Shown piece after piece: positions 22,724 to 29,890 of a DNA stretch of 64,000 nucleotides. Under the pieces are notes generated by a model. It made no database searches, was not told the DNA's origin, and saw only the letters and a program-made list of their open reading frames with translations. The stretch is from the NCBI GenBank assembly GCA_964570665.1, contig CAZMZH010000001.1:248001-312000 (forward strand), given 5' to 3'. Position numbers and translations under genes: made by a program. Each line of letters begins with the position of its first letter. The stretch's first letter is position 1. This DNA is from JAJDAT01 sp964570665 (GTDB taxonomy: Bacteria > Nitrospinota > Nitrospinia > Nitrospinales > JAJDAT01).

Positions 22724-23713
22724 CTAGCGGTTTTCAACAACCACTTTGCCCATAGCTTTCCCGCTGTCTAAGCGAGCGTGCGCTTGTCCAACTTCTTCAA
22801 GAGAAAAACGCGTTTCGTCAAGCACGGGTTTTAGTCCGCCAGAATCGGCAATTTGGGCTAAGTTGCGCAAAATCTCCGCATGTTTCTCGCGTTTAAAGTT
22901 ATGCAACATAGGAATTAACATAAACACAACATGCAGCGACAATCCCTTAAAGTGGGCCACAGATAAGTCTAGCTCGCACATCGCAACCGTAGAAGCAATT
23001 TGGCCGTTAAGCGCAGCCGCTTCAAATGATTTAGCCATGTTTGCGCCGCCAACGGAATCAAACACCAAATCAAATCCTGCCCCATTGGTATGTTTGGCAA
23101 CGTATTGCTCAATCGTTTCAGTTTTATAGTTAATCGCAGTCGCGCCTAATTGTTCGATTAGTTTCATTTGTTTTTCGCCGCCGCCGGTAGCGTACACTTC
23201 GGCGCCAAAATGTTTTGCCAGTTGCAAAGCGACATGACCCACGCCGCCAGAACCTCCATGCACCAGAACTTTTTGACCTTTTTGGATACCCGCGCGAATC
23301 AGACCTTCGTAAGCGGTAATAGCAACCAATGGCAATGCGGCGGCTTCTTGCATTGACAGGTTTTTCGGCTTATGGGAAATCAAGTTGCTGTCCGCCACCA
23401 TGTATTCAGCCAATGTACCCGGTAAATCCGCCAACCCGCCTGCACAGCCATATATTTCATCGCCAACTGAATAATCTTTAACGCCATCGCCGACGGCCTC
23501 AATCGTGCCGGCAAAATCCATTCCTAAAATGGCCGGCGTATCGGGAGATAAAGGTAATTCTTTTCCCATTTTGCGAATCATGCTATCAACCGTGTTCACG
23601 CTTGACGCCGCAATCTTTACTAAAACAGAACCGGACTTTACTTCGGGCTTTTCTACTTCCGCAGCTTCGAATACCGCATGTTTGCTATAAGTATTAATTA
23701 GCATCGCTTTCAT
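22724..23713 (-). CDS. Zinc-type alcohol dehydrogenase/quinone oxidoreductase (MDR family)
   Basis: A 329-residue medium-chain reductase. The N-terminal catalytic domain contains ILGMDFAGTIEAVGDGV, and the Rossmann domain has VLVHGGSGGVGHVALQLAK at about residue 145. The structural zinc cysteines of classical alcohol dehydrogenases are absent, which fits the quinone oxidoreductase (QOR) branch that reduces quinones or enals with NADPH. It is divergent from an HxlR-type regulator gene, a layout known for quinone-responsive systems such as QorR-qor and YodB-controlled genes. Confidence 0.92.
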   Translation of the reverse strand: MKAMLINTYSKHAVFEAAEVEKPEVKSGSVLVKIAASSVNTVDSMIRKMGKELPLSPDTPAILGMDFAGTIEAVGDGVKDYSVGDEIYGCAGGLADLPGTLAEYMVADSNLISHKPKNLSMQEAAALPLVAITAYEGLIRAGIQKGQKVLVHGGSGGVGHVALQLAKHFGAEVYATGGGEKQMKLIEQLGATAINYKTETIEQYVAKHTNGAGFDLVFDSVGGANMAKSFEAAALNGQIASTVAMCELDLSVAHFKGLSLHVVFMLIPMLHNFKREKHAEILRNLAQIADSGGLKPVLDETRFSLEEVGQAHARLDSGKAMGKVVVENR

Positions 23714-23813
23714 ATTTGTTTGTCCTTGCTTTCGAAGTTGAATTGTTAATTTAAAAAAGGTTTCCCTTTAGAGTTTCCCTATTTTGTGTTATCTCTAGAT
23801 TAGGATATATACA

Positions 23814-23828
23814 TACTTTAGACAAGTA
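23814..23828. promoter_or_regulatory. Candidate HxlR operator: TACTT-N5-AAGTA palindrome
   Basis: A perfect 5+5 inverted repeat in the divergent spacer between the quinone oxidoreductase and hxlR-like genes. A second palindrome, AGTATACT (23857-23864), lies just before the regulator's ribosome binding site. Both share TACT/AGTA half-sites, as seen in operators of HxlR-family proteins. A binding role is inferred from position. Confidence 0.5.
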
Positions 23829-23877
23829 CGCACATCAATGTGGTATAGATACAAAAAGTATACTGTGGAGTCTAACC

Positions 23878-24237
23878 ATGAGATTTGAACGCTACGATTG
23901 TTCTGGGGCATGCCCTGTTGAAGCGTCCCTGGAGTTATTCGGAGGGAAGTGGAAAGGTATGGCGCTTTACCATTTACTGGATGGGACCAAACGGTTTAAT
24001 GAATTGAAGCGCAATATGGGGGCTGTTACACAAAGAATGTTGACCAAACAACTTAGAGAGTTAGAGGGCGATGGGCTAATTTCCAGGAAGGTTTACGCTC
24101 AAGTGCCGCCTAAGGTCGAATACAGTCTCACAAAAAAAGGAAAATCCCTTCGCTCGATTTTACTGGCCTTGGAAAAGTGGGGAAAGCAACACGCAATTCC
24201 AAAAGCGTCCGTCAAGGAGAAGAGAAGAAAAATATAA
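23878..24237 (+). CDS. HxlR-family winged-helix regulator
   Basis: A 119-residue DNA-binding protein. It carries the family's N-terminal CPVEASLELFGGKWKG signature and a winged helix with KRFNELKRNMGAVTQRMLTKQL as helix-turn-helix. Cys8 and Cys12 (DCSGAC) lie where thiol-sensing HxlR proteins such as YodB or QorR hold their redox-active cysteines, so it probably senses quinones or electrophiles and represses the divergent oxidoreductase gene and perhaps itself. A GGAG ribosome binding site is seven bases upstream of the ATG. Confidence 0.92.
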   Translation: MRFERYDCSGACPVEASLELFGGKWKGMALYHLLDGTKRFNELKRNMGAVTQRMLTKQLRELEGDGLISRKVYAQVPPKVEYSLTKKGKSLRSILLALEKWGKQHAIPKASVKEKRRKI

Positions 24238-24350
24238 AAACGAAGTCTACAGTAGCTACAGGGTTTGGACTATTAAAGGCAGATGAAAAGTTTTACTTTC
24301 TCGAATCCCTAAAAACCGCTATCGACCCATAGCGAATGGGCTAGCGTTTA

Positions 24351-24761
24351 TTATCCAACACGACCGCCACGATAAATAGCGCCTATGAGCAGTCCAAATA
24401 ATCCAAACTGTAATGAGAGGTACACGGTTTCCATTGTCACAAAAAGCGCTACATTTTGGACGGTCTGCTTCGCTATGAATGCAAGAACGTGTGAGGTCCA
24501 AAAAAATGTTCCTACGATACTTGAAAACTTTATTCCTCGTACAATGCTGGTTCCAGAAAGTTTGACCATCGGGAACAGCGCTGAAAGTATCGCTCCTTGT
24601 AAAATGATAGTTAAAAAGCCAATAAGAAAATTGGGCTCATCTTCAAAGTATCCGAATGACCGATATTGGTCTCCGAACACCACCACGTGCCAGACTACGG
24701 CCAGTGTAAAAGTGCCTATCGTATAGGCTATCGTTCCAAGCGCAATGTTCTTTCGGTTCAT
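24351..24761 (-). CDS. Small integral membrane protein (four helices)
   Basis: A 136-residue protein with about four transmembrane helices (IALGTIAYTIGTFTLAVVW, FLIGFLTIILQGAILSALF, IVGTFFWTSHVLAFIA, YLSLQFGLFGLLIGAIY). The ATG at 24761 (MNRKNIAL) is preferred over an upstream TTG at 24782 because AAAGG lies about nine bases before it. No family is firmly recognised. Confidence 0.7.
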   Translation of the reverse strand: MNRKNIALGTIAYTIGTFTLAVVWHVVVFGDQYRSFGYFEDEPNFLIGFLTIILQGAILSALFPMVKLSGTSIVRGIKFSSIVGTFFWTSHVLAFIAKQTVQNVALFVTMETVYLSLQFGLFGLLIGAIYRGGRVG

Positions 24762-25000
24762 TGTTAAATTGCCTTTCGACAAACTATCAAGTATTTCGCA
24801 TGTGTATTGAATACCATGCCATACAACAATAGCTCAAAACCCTTTGGTATGATCGATATTTCTTAAAAAAGCGGCAAGAAAGCATCTAGAGAAACTGCTT
24901 CAGCAAGATAAAGAAATAGTTGGCTAAACGGGTCATCATACCTTTTCGCTACCGGTCAAAATTAGAAAAAATATTAAAGGCATATATTTTTTTCTATTAC

Positions 25001-25819
25001 CTAAGTTTTACTTTTTTCCAGAATAAATTTTACCAAAGGGTTGTCTTCTTGCCCCAATTTATGGACTATTTGGTAATGGTTTAGTTGTTCGTATTCATAA
25101 TATTTTATATCTGCCGACAACTTATTTTTGGCGTGCAATTCCTTAGATTGTCCAATAAATAATTCGGTCTCACCGCCTCCCACGCTCAATAAAGTTGGGC
25201 ATTTTAGAAACGATAAATCCTTATTGGATACGCTGAAATCGTCGATGTCGTTTTCATTGAGTTGCAAAACGTCGTTAAGATAACTATTTTTTATAGGCTT
25301 TAAATCGAAGATGCCGCTTATGCTGCATATCGCTTTAATACTGGGCCTTAAACTTTCGGCCCTCAAATAAGTCATCAATGCCAGATGCCCGCCGGCAGAA
25401 TGACCCGAAAGAATTATTGCATTAGGGTCTCCATTGTATCGATGCGCTCGTTTTTGAATCCAATGGATCGACTCTTTTATATCGTCCAAGACTGTTTGCA
25501 TATTCACCGCTGGAATGAGTCTGTAATTCACGACACAAACGGTCAGATTGTTTTTCACAAAAGGTTCCGCAATGAAGCTATAACTCTTTTTGTCCAAGCC
25601 GCGCCAATAACCTCCATGAATAAATATCAGTATTGGAGAATCACTAGCATTTGCAGGGAAGATGTCCAGAGTTTGTAACGGCTCCTTTCCGTATTTTTGA
25701 TCTAAATAACAGTTGTAGCTTTCTTTGACTCTTTGGGATTCACTTTCATTGATGTCCAAATAATTTTGAAAATCAGGATGACGCAATCGAAGGTTTAACT
25801 GATTATCAGGGGTCCACAT
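25001..25819 (-). CDS. Alpha/beta-hydrolase, kynurenine formamidase/esterase-like
   Basis: A 272-residue cytoplasmic hydrolase. It has the oxyanion-hole HGGYW motif (about residue 69), the nucleophile elbow GHSAGG (about 143), a likely acid residue after the LSVGGGE strand, and the His in LNHYQIV near the C-terminus. HGGYW is typical of arylformamidase/BD-FAE esterases. A role in tryptophan breakdown is not supported by neighbours, so the physiological substrate is unknown. A uvrA relic begins about 57 bases upstream of its start. Confidence 0.88.
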   Translation of the reverse strand: MWTPDNQLNLRLRHPDFQNYLDINESESQRVKESYNCYLDQKYGKEPLQTLDIFPANASDSPILIFIHGGYWRGLDKKSYSFIAEPFVKNNLTVCVVNYRLIPAVNMQTVLDDIKESIHWIQKRAHRYNGDPNAIILSGHSAGGHLALMTYLRAESLRPSIKAICSISGIFDLKPIKNSYLNDVLQLNENDIDDFSVSNKDLSFLKCPTLLSVGGGETELFIGQSKELHAKNKLSADIKYYEYEQLNHYQIVHKLGQEDNPLVKFILEKSKT

Positions 25820-25876
25820 ATTTTAGTAACGCTTTTTAATAAATTGAGAAAGGACTTCAATTTATGCATAGAATGC

Positions 25877-25987
25877 GGTGATGAAGGCGGGAAAATCATT
25901 GCAGAAGGAACTCCAGAAAAAATCGCTGAAGTAAAACATTCCAATACAGGCAAGTACCTAAAAGAAGCTCTAAAACCTAAGAAATAA
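25877..25987 (+). pseudogene. uvrA 3'-end relic 4 (frame intact)
   Basis: Thirty-six codons read G-D-E-G-G-K-I-I-A-E-G-T-P-E-K and on to K-P-K-K-stop, matching the last 36 residues of UvrA with a few substitutions and no frameshift. It keeps the K-P-K-K ending of the intact gene, unlike relics 1-3. There is no start codon or upstream uvrA sequence. A 13-base inverted repeat begins four bases after the stop. Confidence 0.85.
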
Positions 25988-25990
25988 TTA

Positions 25991-26043
25991 TGGTTCATGA
26001 CTGACTTTAAGGTTTTTATGTCCTCCTATCCAGTCATGAACCA
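25991..26043. repeat. Perfect 13-bp inverted repeat after uvrA relic 4
   Basis: TGGTTCATGACTG (25991-26003) pairs exactly with CAGTCATGAACCA (26031-26043) across 27 bases. No T-run follows, so a simple terminator is unlikely. It could be an element end or a protein-binding site. Confidence 0.6.
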
Positions 26044-26108
26044 AAATCAATCAAGAATTGAAACTTTCTCTATACATCTTTCCTAATTAACTTTACCTAA
26101 AAGCGATA

Positions 26109-27155
26109 TCATTTCGTAGTTAATGCTACTTCGCCGTTTTCGCTTTTCTTATTTTTATTATGCTCTTTAAAAGTATCCATATACGCTAAACCCAAAGCAG
26201 CAGCCACAAAAACCATATGAATTATTGCAGTCCACATAACTGCGTCAAAATTAATTTCATTAGACGCCTGAATATCTATTTGCATAAAAACCATTAACAA
26301 ATGGATTGAGGAGATAATAACAATTGAAGCCGCCACTTTAATTTTTAATTCAGCAATATTAAGTTTACCAAACCAGGTTGGAACATCATGAGTTATCCCA
26401 ATTCTTGAAATGGTATTCTCATATCCGCCAATCAAAACCATAATAACCAAAGATCCCAGTAAAATTAAATCCATAACGGCTAATATCCCCGCCACCGATT
26501 TATTTATTAACTTTTCTAATTTCAATTCTTCTAGAGGAGTCTCTGTATAAAAAACTTTTCCAGCAGTCGTTAAGGTTTCAAACCCAATATTGTAAACCTC
26601 GGTAGCAACTAAAAAAATAATACTTAATATAACAAATGCCACACAAATAAATGCAGGCAACATTAACCATCTAATAAAAGTTATTGACCTATCCACCCAA
26701 TGTTCCCATGAGCCGATTTTGGGATGGTACTGCTCATCTAATTCACTAGAAATTTTCTCAATTAATTGATCTGTAATCTTACCAGAAATTTTTTCAGCTA
26801 AATCAGCTCTTATTTTTTCTACAATATCATCGACGTTGAGATCATTTTTAATACTCTCGTCCATCAAAACATCTTGCCTTCTTCTATATTCCTTTTCTAC
26901 AATTGGCAAATAAGACCTATATAACTTATCTGTGATTGAGTTAGAAATATCAGCAGTCACTTCATAAAAATCAAATTCCTCATACTTCTGGTTATTTGGT
27001 AATTTAGTTGGTCCCTTATATTCCTTTTTATCATTCTTCTCATTTTTTTCGTCGTCGTCACCCATAAAATCTAATCCTCTTTTTGCGTTTTCATTTGAAG
27101 TTTCTTCTTCATTTTTGATTGGTCCATCATTACTTTTACTTATTTCTTCGCTCAT
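26109..27155 (-). CDS. UPF0114 (YqhA)-family membrane protein with a long N-terminal extension
   Basis: A 348-residue protein. The C-terminal half (about 160-340) has four transmembrane helices and the UPF0114 signature: LIGGYENTISRIG, then WFGKLNIAELKIKVAASIVIISSIHLL. The function of this family is unknown. The first 150 residues are an added soluble, highly charged, Lys/Asp/Glu-rich region with helical heptads; E. coli YqhA (about 164 residues) lacks this. The ATG at 27155 (MSEEISKS) is preferred because AAAGGA lies about ten bases upstream, whereas an earlier ATG has AGGA directly against it. Confidence 0.85.
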   Translation of the reverse strand: MSEEISKSNDGPIKNEEETSNENAKRGLDFMGDDDEKNEKNDKKEYKGPTKLPNNQKYEEFDFYEVTADISNSITDKLYRSYLPIVEKEYRRRQDVLMDESIKNDLNVDDIVEKIRADLAEKISGKITDQLIEKISSELDEQYHPKIGSWEHWVDRSITFIRWLMLPAFICVAFVILSIIFLVATEVYNIGFETLTTAGKVFYTETPLEELKLEKLINKSVAGILAVMDLILLGSLVIMVLIGGYENTISRIGITHDVPTWFGKLNIAELKIKVAASIVIISSIHLLMVFMQIDIQASNEINFDAVMWTAIIHMVFVAAALGLAYMDTFKEHNKNKKSENGEVALTTK

Positions 27156-27965
27156 ACGATAAGTTTCCTTTCTCATTCCTCCGATAAAAAAGTCTCGTTT
27201 TTAGCGCAATGTATTTTTGGGATATCTATATAGTATAAGATTTTTCTTGCTTTTAAAAGTTTTTTTTAAATATCAATGTTAAATTTCAATTAACAAAATT
27301 ATGAGGTCCAATGAATGCCCTGATTTTAAAAAAATTTCATTACAAACTAAGCGCCTAAAAACTATTTTTTGAATAAGTATAAAAGTTCATCTTAATGCAG
27401 TTCGTAAAAACAACCTTAAAATATCAAATACCAGTTTATCCTTCGGAGTATAAATTTTCCTTGCGAACCATTTTCCGCTTATAATTTTTTATACGAGTCA
27501 AAAAGTAAATAAGGATAATTTTCATTTTTTTGGACCTATGGCCAATTTTTTTTGCCATTTCAACTGGTCGATGTAGCACATGCGTTAAAACGTTCTCTTG
27601 GTGTTTCAATATCTTATGTTTCACGAGGTCGTTCAATTAACTGACGCGCTACTGCATTAAGCTTTATTTGTGGAGGGGTACCGATAAATCTGCTCTTTGA
27701 CGTGGTGAAACTCGAATGCCTCCAGTCGGTGATAACAGATAAATATTGAGGATGAAGATCTATCAAATACTAGACCGATTGCTTTGAGTGACTCGCCTTT
27801 CTGCCATCAATCCCATAACTCTGACATTTGGGTTGCTGTATAATTTCTTCGAGTTCTATATGCCATACTTACACTCCATCTTTTTATTCTTAGATAAAGT
27901 GTTGCGCCAACCAGCTGAAGTCGCAGTCGAATCCGGTCGTTTGGTATCTGGCACAGGCTGTAGGG
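27156..27965. other. 810-base gene-poor region with a duplicated leader
   Basis: No intact gene is seen. 27450-27553 is a copy of the promoter and first codons of the His-rich protein gene at 28876 (see repeat entry). After the copied ATG the frame closes at 13 codons. Around 27924 the phrase GAATCCGGTCGTTTGGTATC matches repeats at 19458 and 28606. The first 250 bases after the UPF0114 gene are very AT-rich. Confidence 0.55.
27450..27553 (+). repeat. Duplicated leader and start codon (broken copy)
   Basis: About 88% identical by eye over 104 bases to 28787-28890, including TATAAT, the GTAAATAAG region and GACCTATGGCCAATTTT with the ATG. The copied frame (MANFFCHFNW...) stops after 12 residues. 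This looks like a segmental duplication that brought only the promoter and first codons. Confidence 0.8.
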
Positions 27966-28526
27966 TTAATAATTTTCGAATACTCTTATGGGCGGTTTGG
28001 GGATAAAAATAATTATTGCCAATGTAAATAATTGAATGCCCAAAGTAACCCAAAACACTTTTTTTACATCAGAAGGGGAATCGCAAGGCATGGGCCAACA
28101 ATTCCATGGTATAGCGTTTACAAGGTTATACTTACTTGATTCCTCAGCTCCATTTTGCCAATAAAGCCATTTATACAGGCGTCTCATGACGAAAAAAAAT
28201 GCAACAAAAAAGCCTATGGCAAATGGGTTCCCTTCATTGAGTTGAAAAATATCATAGAAGTGCATGTTTCCCGTTAATTGACCCATGGCCATTACAGCCC
28301 AGGGAAGGTTAGCCCAAATCAAAACATTTTTTGAATATATTAAAAAAGCCTGTTCAGCTTCTTTGTCGGTTTCAGCGTAACTTCTGGCAATTGACCGCCA
28401 TTGCCAGGACCAACAGGCGGTTAAAGCTATAAAAACAAGCCCCGTATGCAAAAACATAACATAGGCAAGCCCTCCTATTATTTTTTCCCAAGGTATCTGT
28501 TCAAACAATTTCTGAATATTTTCCAT
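27966..28526 (-). CDS. Hypothetical four-helix membrane protein
   Basis: A 186-residue protein rich in Trp and aromatic residues, with helices at about 18-40, 65-85, 100-118 and 158-176. The sequence between helices 3 and 4 includes a NCWPMPC cysteine pair. No family is recognised. Its stop lies about 10 bases from a dispersed-repeat member, and its flanks on both sides carry repeats shared with 19.4 kb and 28.6 kb. Confidence 0.65.
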   Translation of the reverse strand: MENIQKLFEQIPWEKIIGGLAYVMFLHTGLVFIALTACWSWQWRSIARSYAETDKEAEQAFLIYSKNVLIWANLPWAVMAMGQLTGNMHFYDIFQLNEGNPFAIGFFVAFFFVMRRLYKWLYWQNGAEESSKYNLVNAIPWNCWPMPCDSPSDVKKVFWVTLGIQLFTLAIIIFIPKPPIRVFENY

Positions 28527-28875
28527 CCTTCAACCTCTATCCAATATGATTTGGTTTCCAAAGATGTTCAGATCAAGTTATGAAGCGTTCAATATTCGTT
28601 TTGGTTCGAATCCGGTTGTTTGAAATCGGACACAGTCTATCAAATAATGTTTGAGTTATTATATATAAATACCCTCCCGCGTAACCAGAAAGCGGCCGTT
28701 ACAGGGTATTTTGGCCTTGTTTGTACATGGCGTTCGGCATTTGAAATAAGAATCATTTTCATCTCTATAATCTAACTCATTAGACAATAAATTTGCCTTG
28801 CGGATCATTTTCCGCTTATAATTTTTATATACGCGCCGAAAAGTAAATAAGAATAATTTTAATTTTTTTGGACCT
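28527..28875. other. 349-base leader region of the metal-resistance locus
   Basis: Contains a dispersed-repeat member at about 28597-28710 (GGTTCGAATCCGGTTGTTTG, similar to 19453 and 27920) and, from 28787, the leader of the His-rich gene with its promoter-like elements. No gene is seen. Confidence 0.5.
28792..28822 (+). promoter_or_regulatory. Promoter with long spacer and dyad, upstream of the His-rich protein gene
   Basis: TTTGCC (28792-28797) and a consensus TATAAT (28817-28822) are 19 bases apart, and the spacer contains the dyad GCGGA-TCATTT-TCCGC. A 19-base spacer with an internal dyad is the layout used by MerR-family metal regulators. No merR-like gene is in the window, so this is inferred from layout and from the metal-efflux genes downstream. 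Confidence 0.4.
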
Positions 28876-29343
28876 ATGGCCAATTTTCTTAAAAAGAGAC
28901 ACGGGGCTTCCTTCTTTCTTGTTTTAGTTTTAAGCCTCCAATTTTTCTTTCTGCCTTTTTATCATCTGCATCCAGACGATTCGCATGGGCATCAAGGAGA
29001 GTTGTCGCCTCACGAACATGAAGGCCATATCCACTCGCATGAATTGGAAAGCATAGCTCACTTTCTACACATGCATCCCGAAGAATCTGGGTTGGAAGAA
29101 AAACATCACCATTCCCATTCGTCTGACGATCACGATTCTGATTTTTTTGAGGTCAATCTTCACAAAACCAGTCTTTACCCTGAAAAAACGTTTCAGCTCA
29201 ATAAAGACACCGCCTTTATTGGCAAAATTCATGGTTTTGAAGCTTCTCTCGTTAAGTATTGGCCACCGGGAATTAACTTAAAACCCAAATACAATCTCCC
29301 CAATTCCCCTAGGGAACGCTCTCCGCCACCCTTATTGCTTTAA
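28876..29343 (+). CDS. Exported His-rich, probably metal-binding protein
   Basis: A 155-residue protein with an N-terminal signal peptide or anchor (hydrophobic FFLVLVLSLQFFFLPF). The mature region holds many His/Asp/Glu clusters (HLHPDDSHGHQ, HEHEGHIHSHE, EEKHHHSHSSDDHD), suited to binding zinc, copper, nickel or cobalt in the periplasm. The C-terminus ends SPPPLLL. It lies upstream of a CzcC-CzcB-CzcA set on the same strand and probably buffers or delivers metal to that efflux pump. No named family is recognised with confidence. Confidence 0.8.
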   Translation: MANFLKKRHGASFFLVLVLSLQFFFLPFYHLHPDDSHGHQGELSPHEHEGHIHSHELESIAHFLHMHPEESGLEEKHHHSHSSDDHDSDFFEVNLHKTSLYPEKTFQLNKDTAFIGKIHGFEASLVKYWPPGINLKPKYNLPNSPRERSPPPLLL

Positions 29344-29890
29344 ACAGTCGAGGTGTGTCCGTAGCAATCAGCCATCGGGTATGGAAAATTAAACCTAGAC
29401 TCTTCGCAATCCATTCAAAATAACTCCCTAAATTAGGAAGTAGTTTGTTGAATCGAAGCGAGATCCTTCACCGATATTTTATATCGCTTCAGGATGACAT
29501 GCGAAGAAGAACGAAAACTCCTAGTCCTTTATCAATTAACACGGACTTGAGTTAAGGGCGATTTAACGTCGCGCAGGGTTTCTTTTCTAACGACCTTTAA
29601 GCTAGTACTCCAAAGGACCATCTCAACAAAGCAATATCTAAAAACTATTGATGTCATTATTTTAAGCGCAAGAACAAGGAACTTAGCTCGTTTCATAGCT
29701 TTCTAAGGGACTAGCAAGAGATCCTTCGACGGAGTTTATCCTGAGCCAGCCGAAGGACCTGGATGACGCGCAAAAGGGACTTTGGCGCTCAAGTTTATTT
29801 GTAGCGTCAAGGCTATTTCAGTTAACGACATCGACGGTTAATTTGCGCGACTTTTTTCGCGCGGCTCATTTTGCTGAACGCTTAATAAAA
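29344..29890. other. 547-base region between the His-rich gene and czcC with palindromic repeats
   Basis: Two repeat members are seen: GAGATCCTTCACCGATATTT...TTCAGGATGAC at about 29470-29498 and GAGATCCTTCGACGGAGTTT...GATGAC at about 29707-29766, both in the usual orientation with GGATGAC at the right. The last 50 bases before czcC contain an open frame from a TTG at 29843 that could extend CzcC, but the signal peptide favours the ATG at 29891. Confidence 0.5.

Noticed and set aside
24840..24930. Coding-like tail AARKHLEKLLQQDKEIVG
   Set aside because: Only about 25 codons between stops with no start or ribosome binding site; too short to support a gene or a relic.
28598..28615. GGTTCGAATCCGG resembles a tRNA T-arm
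   Set aside because: No acceptor, D-arm or anticodon arm can be folded around it, and the phrase belongs to a dispersed repeat also seen near 19450.
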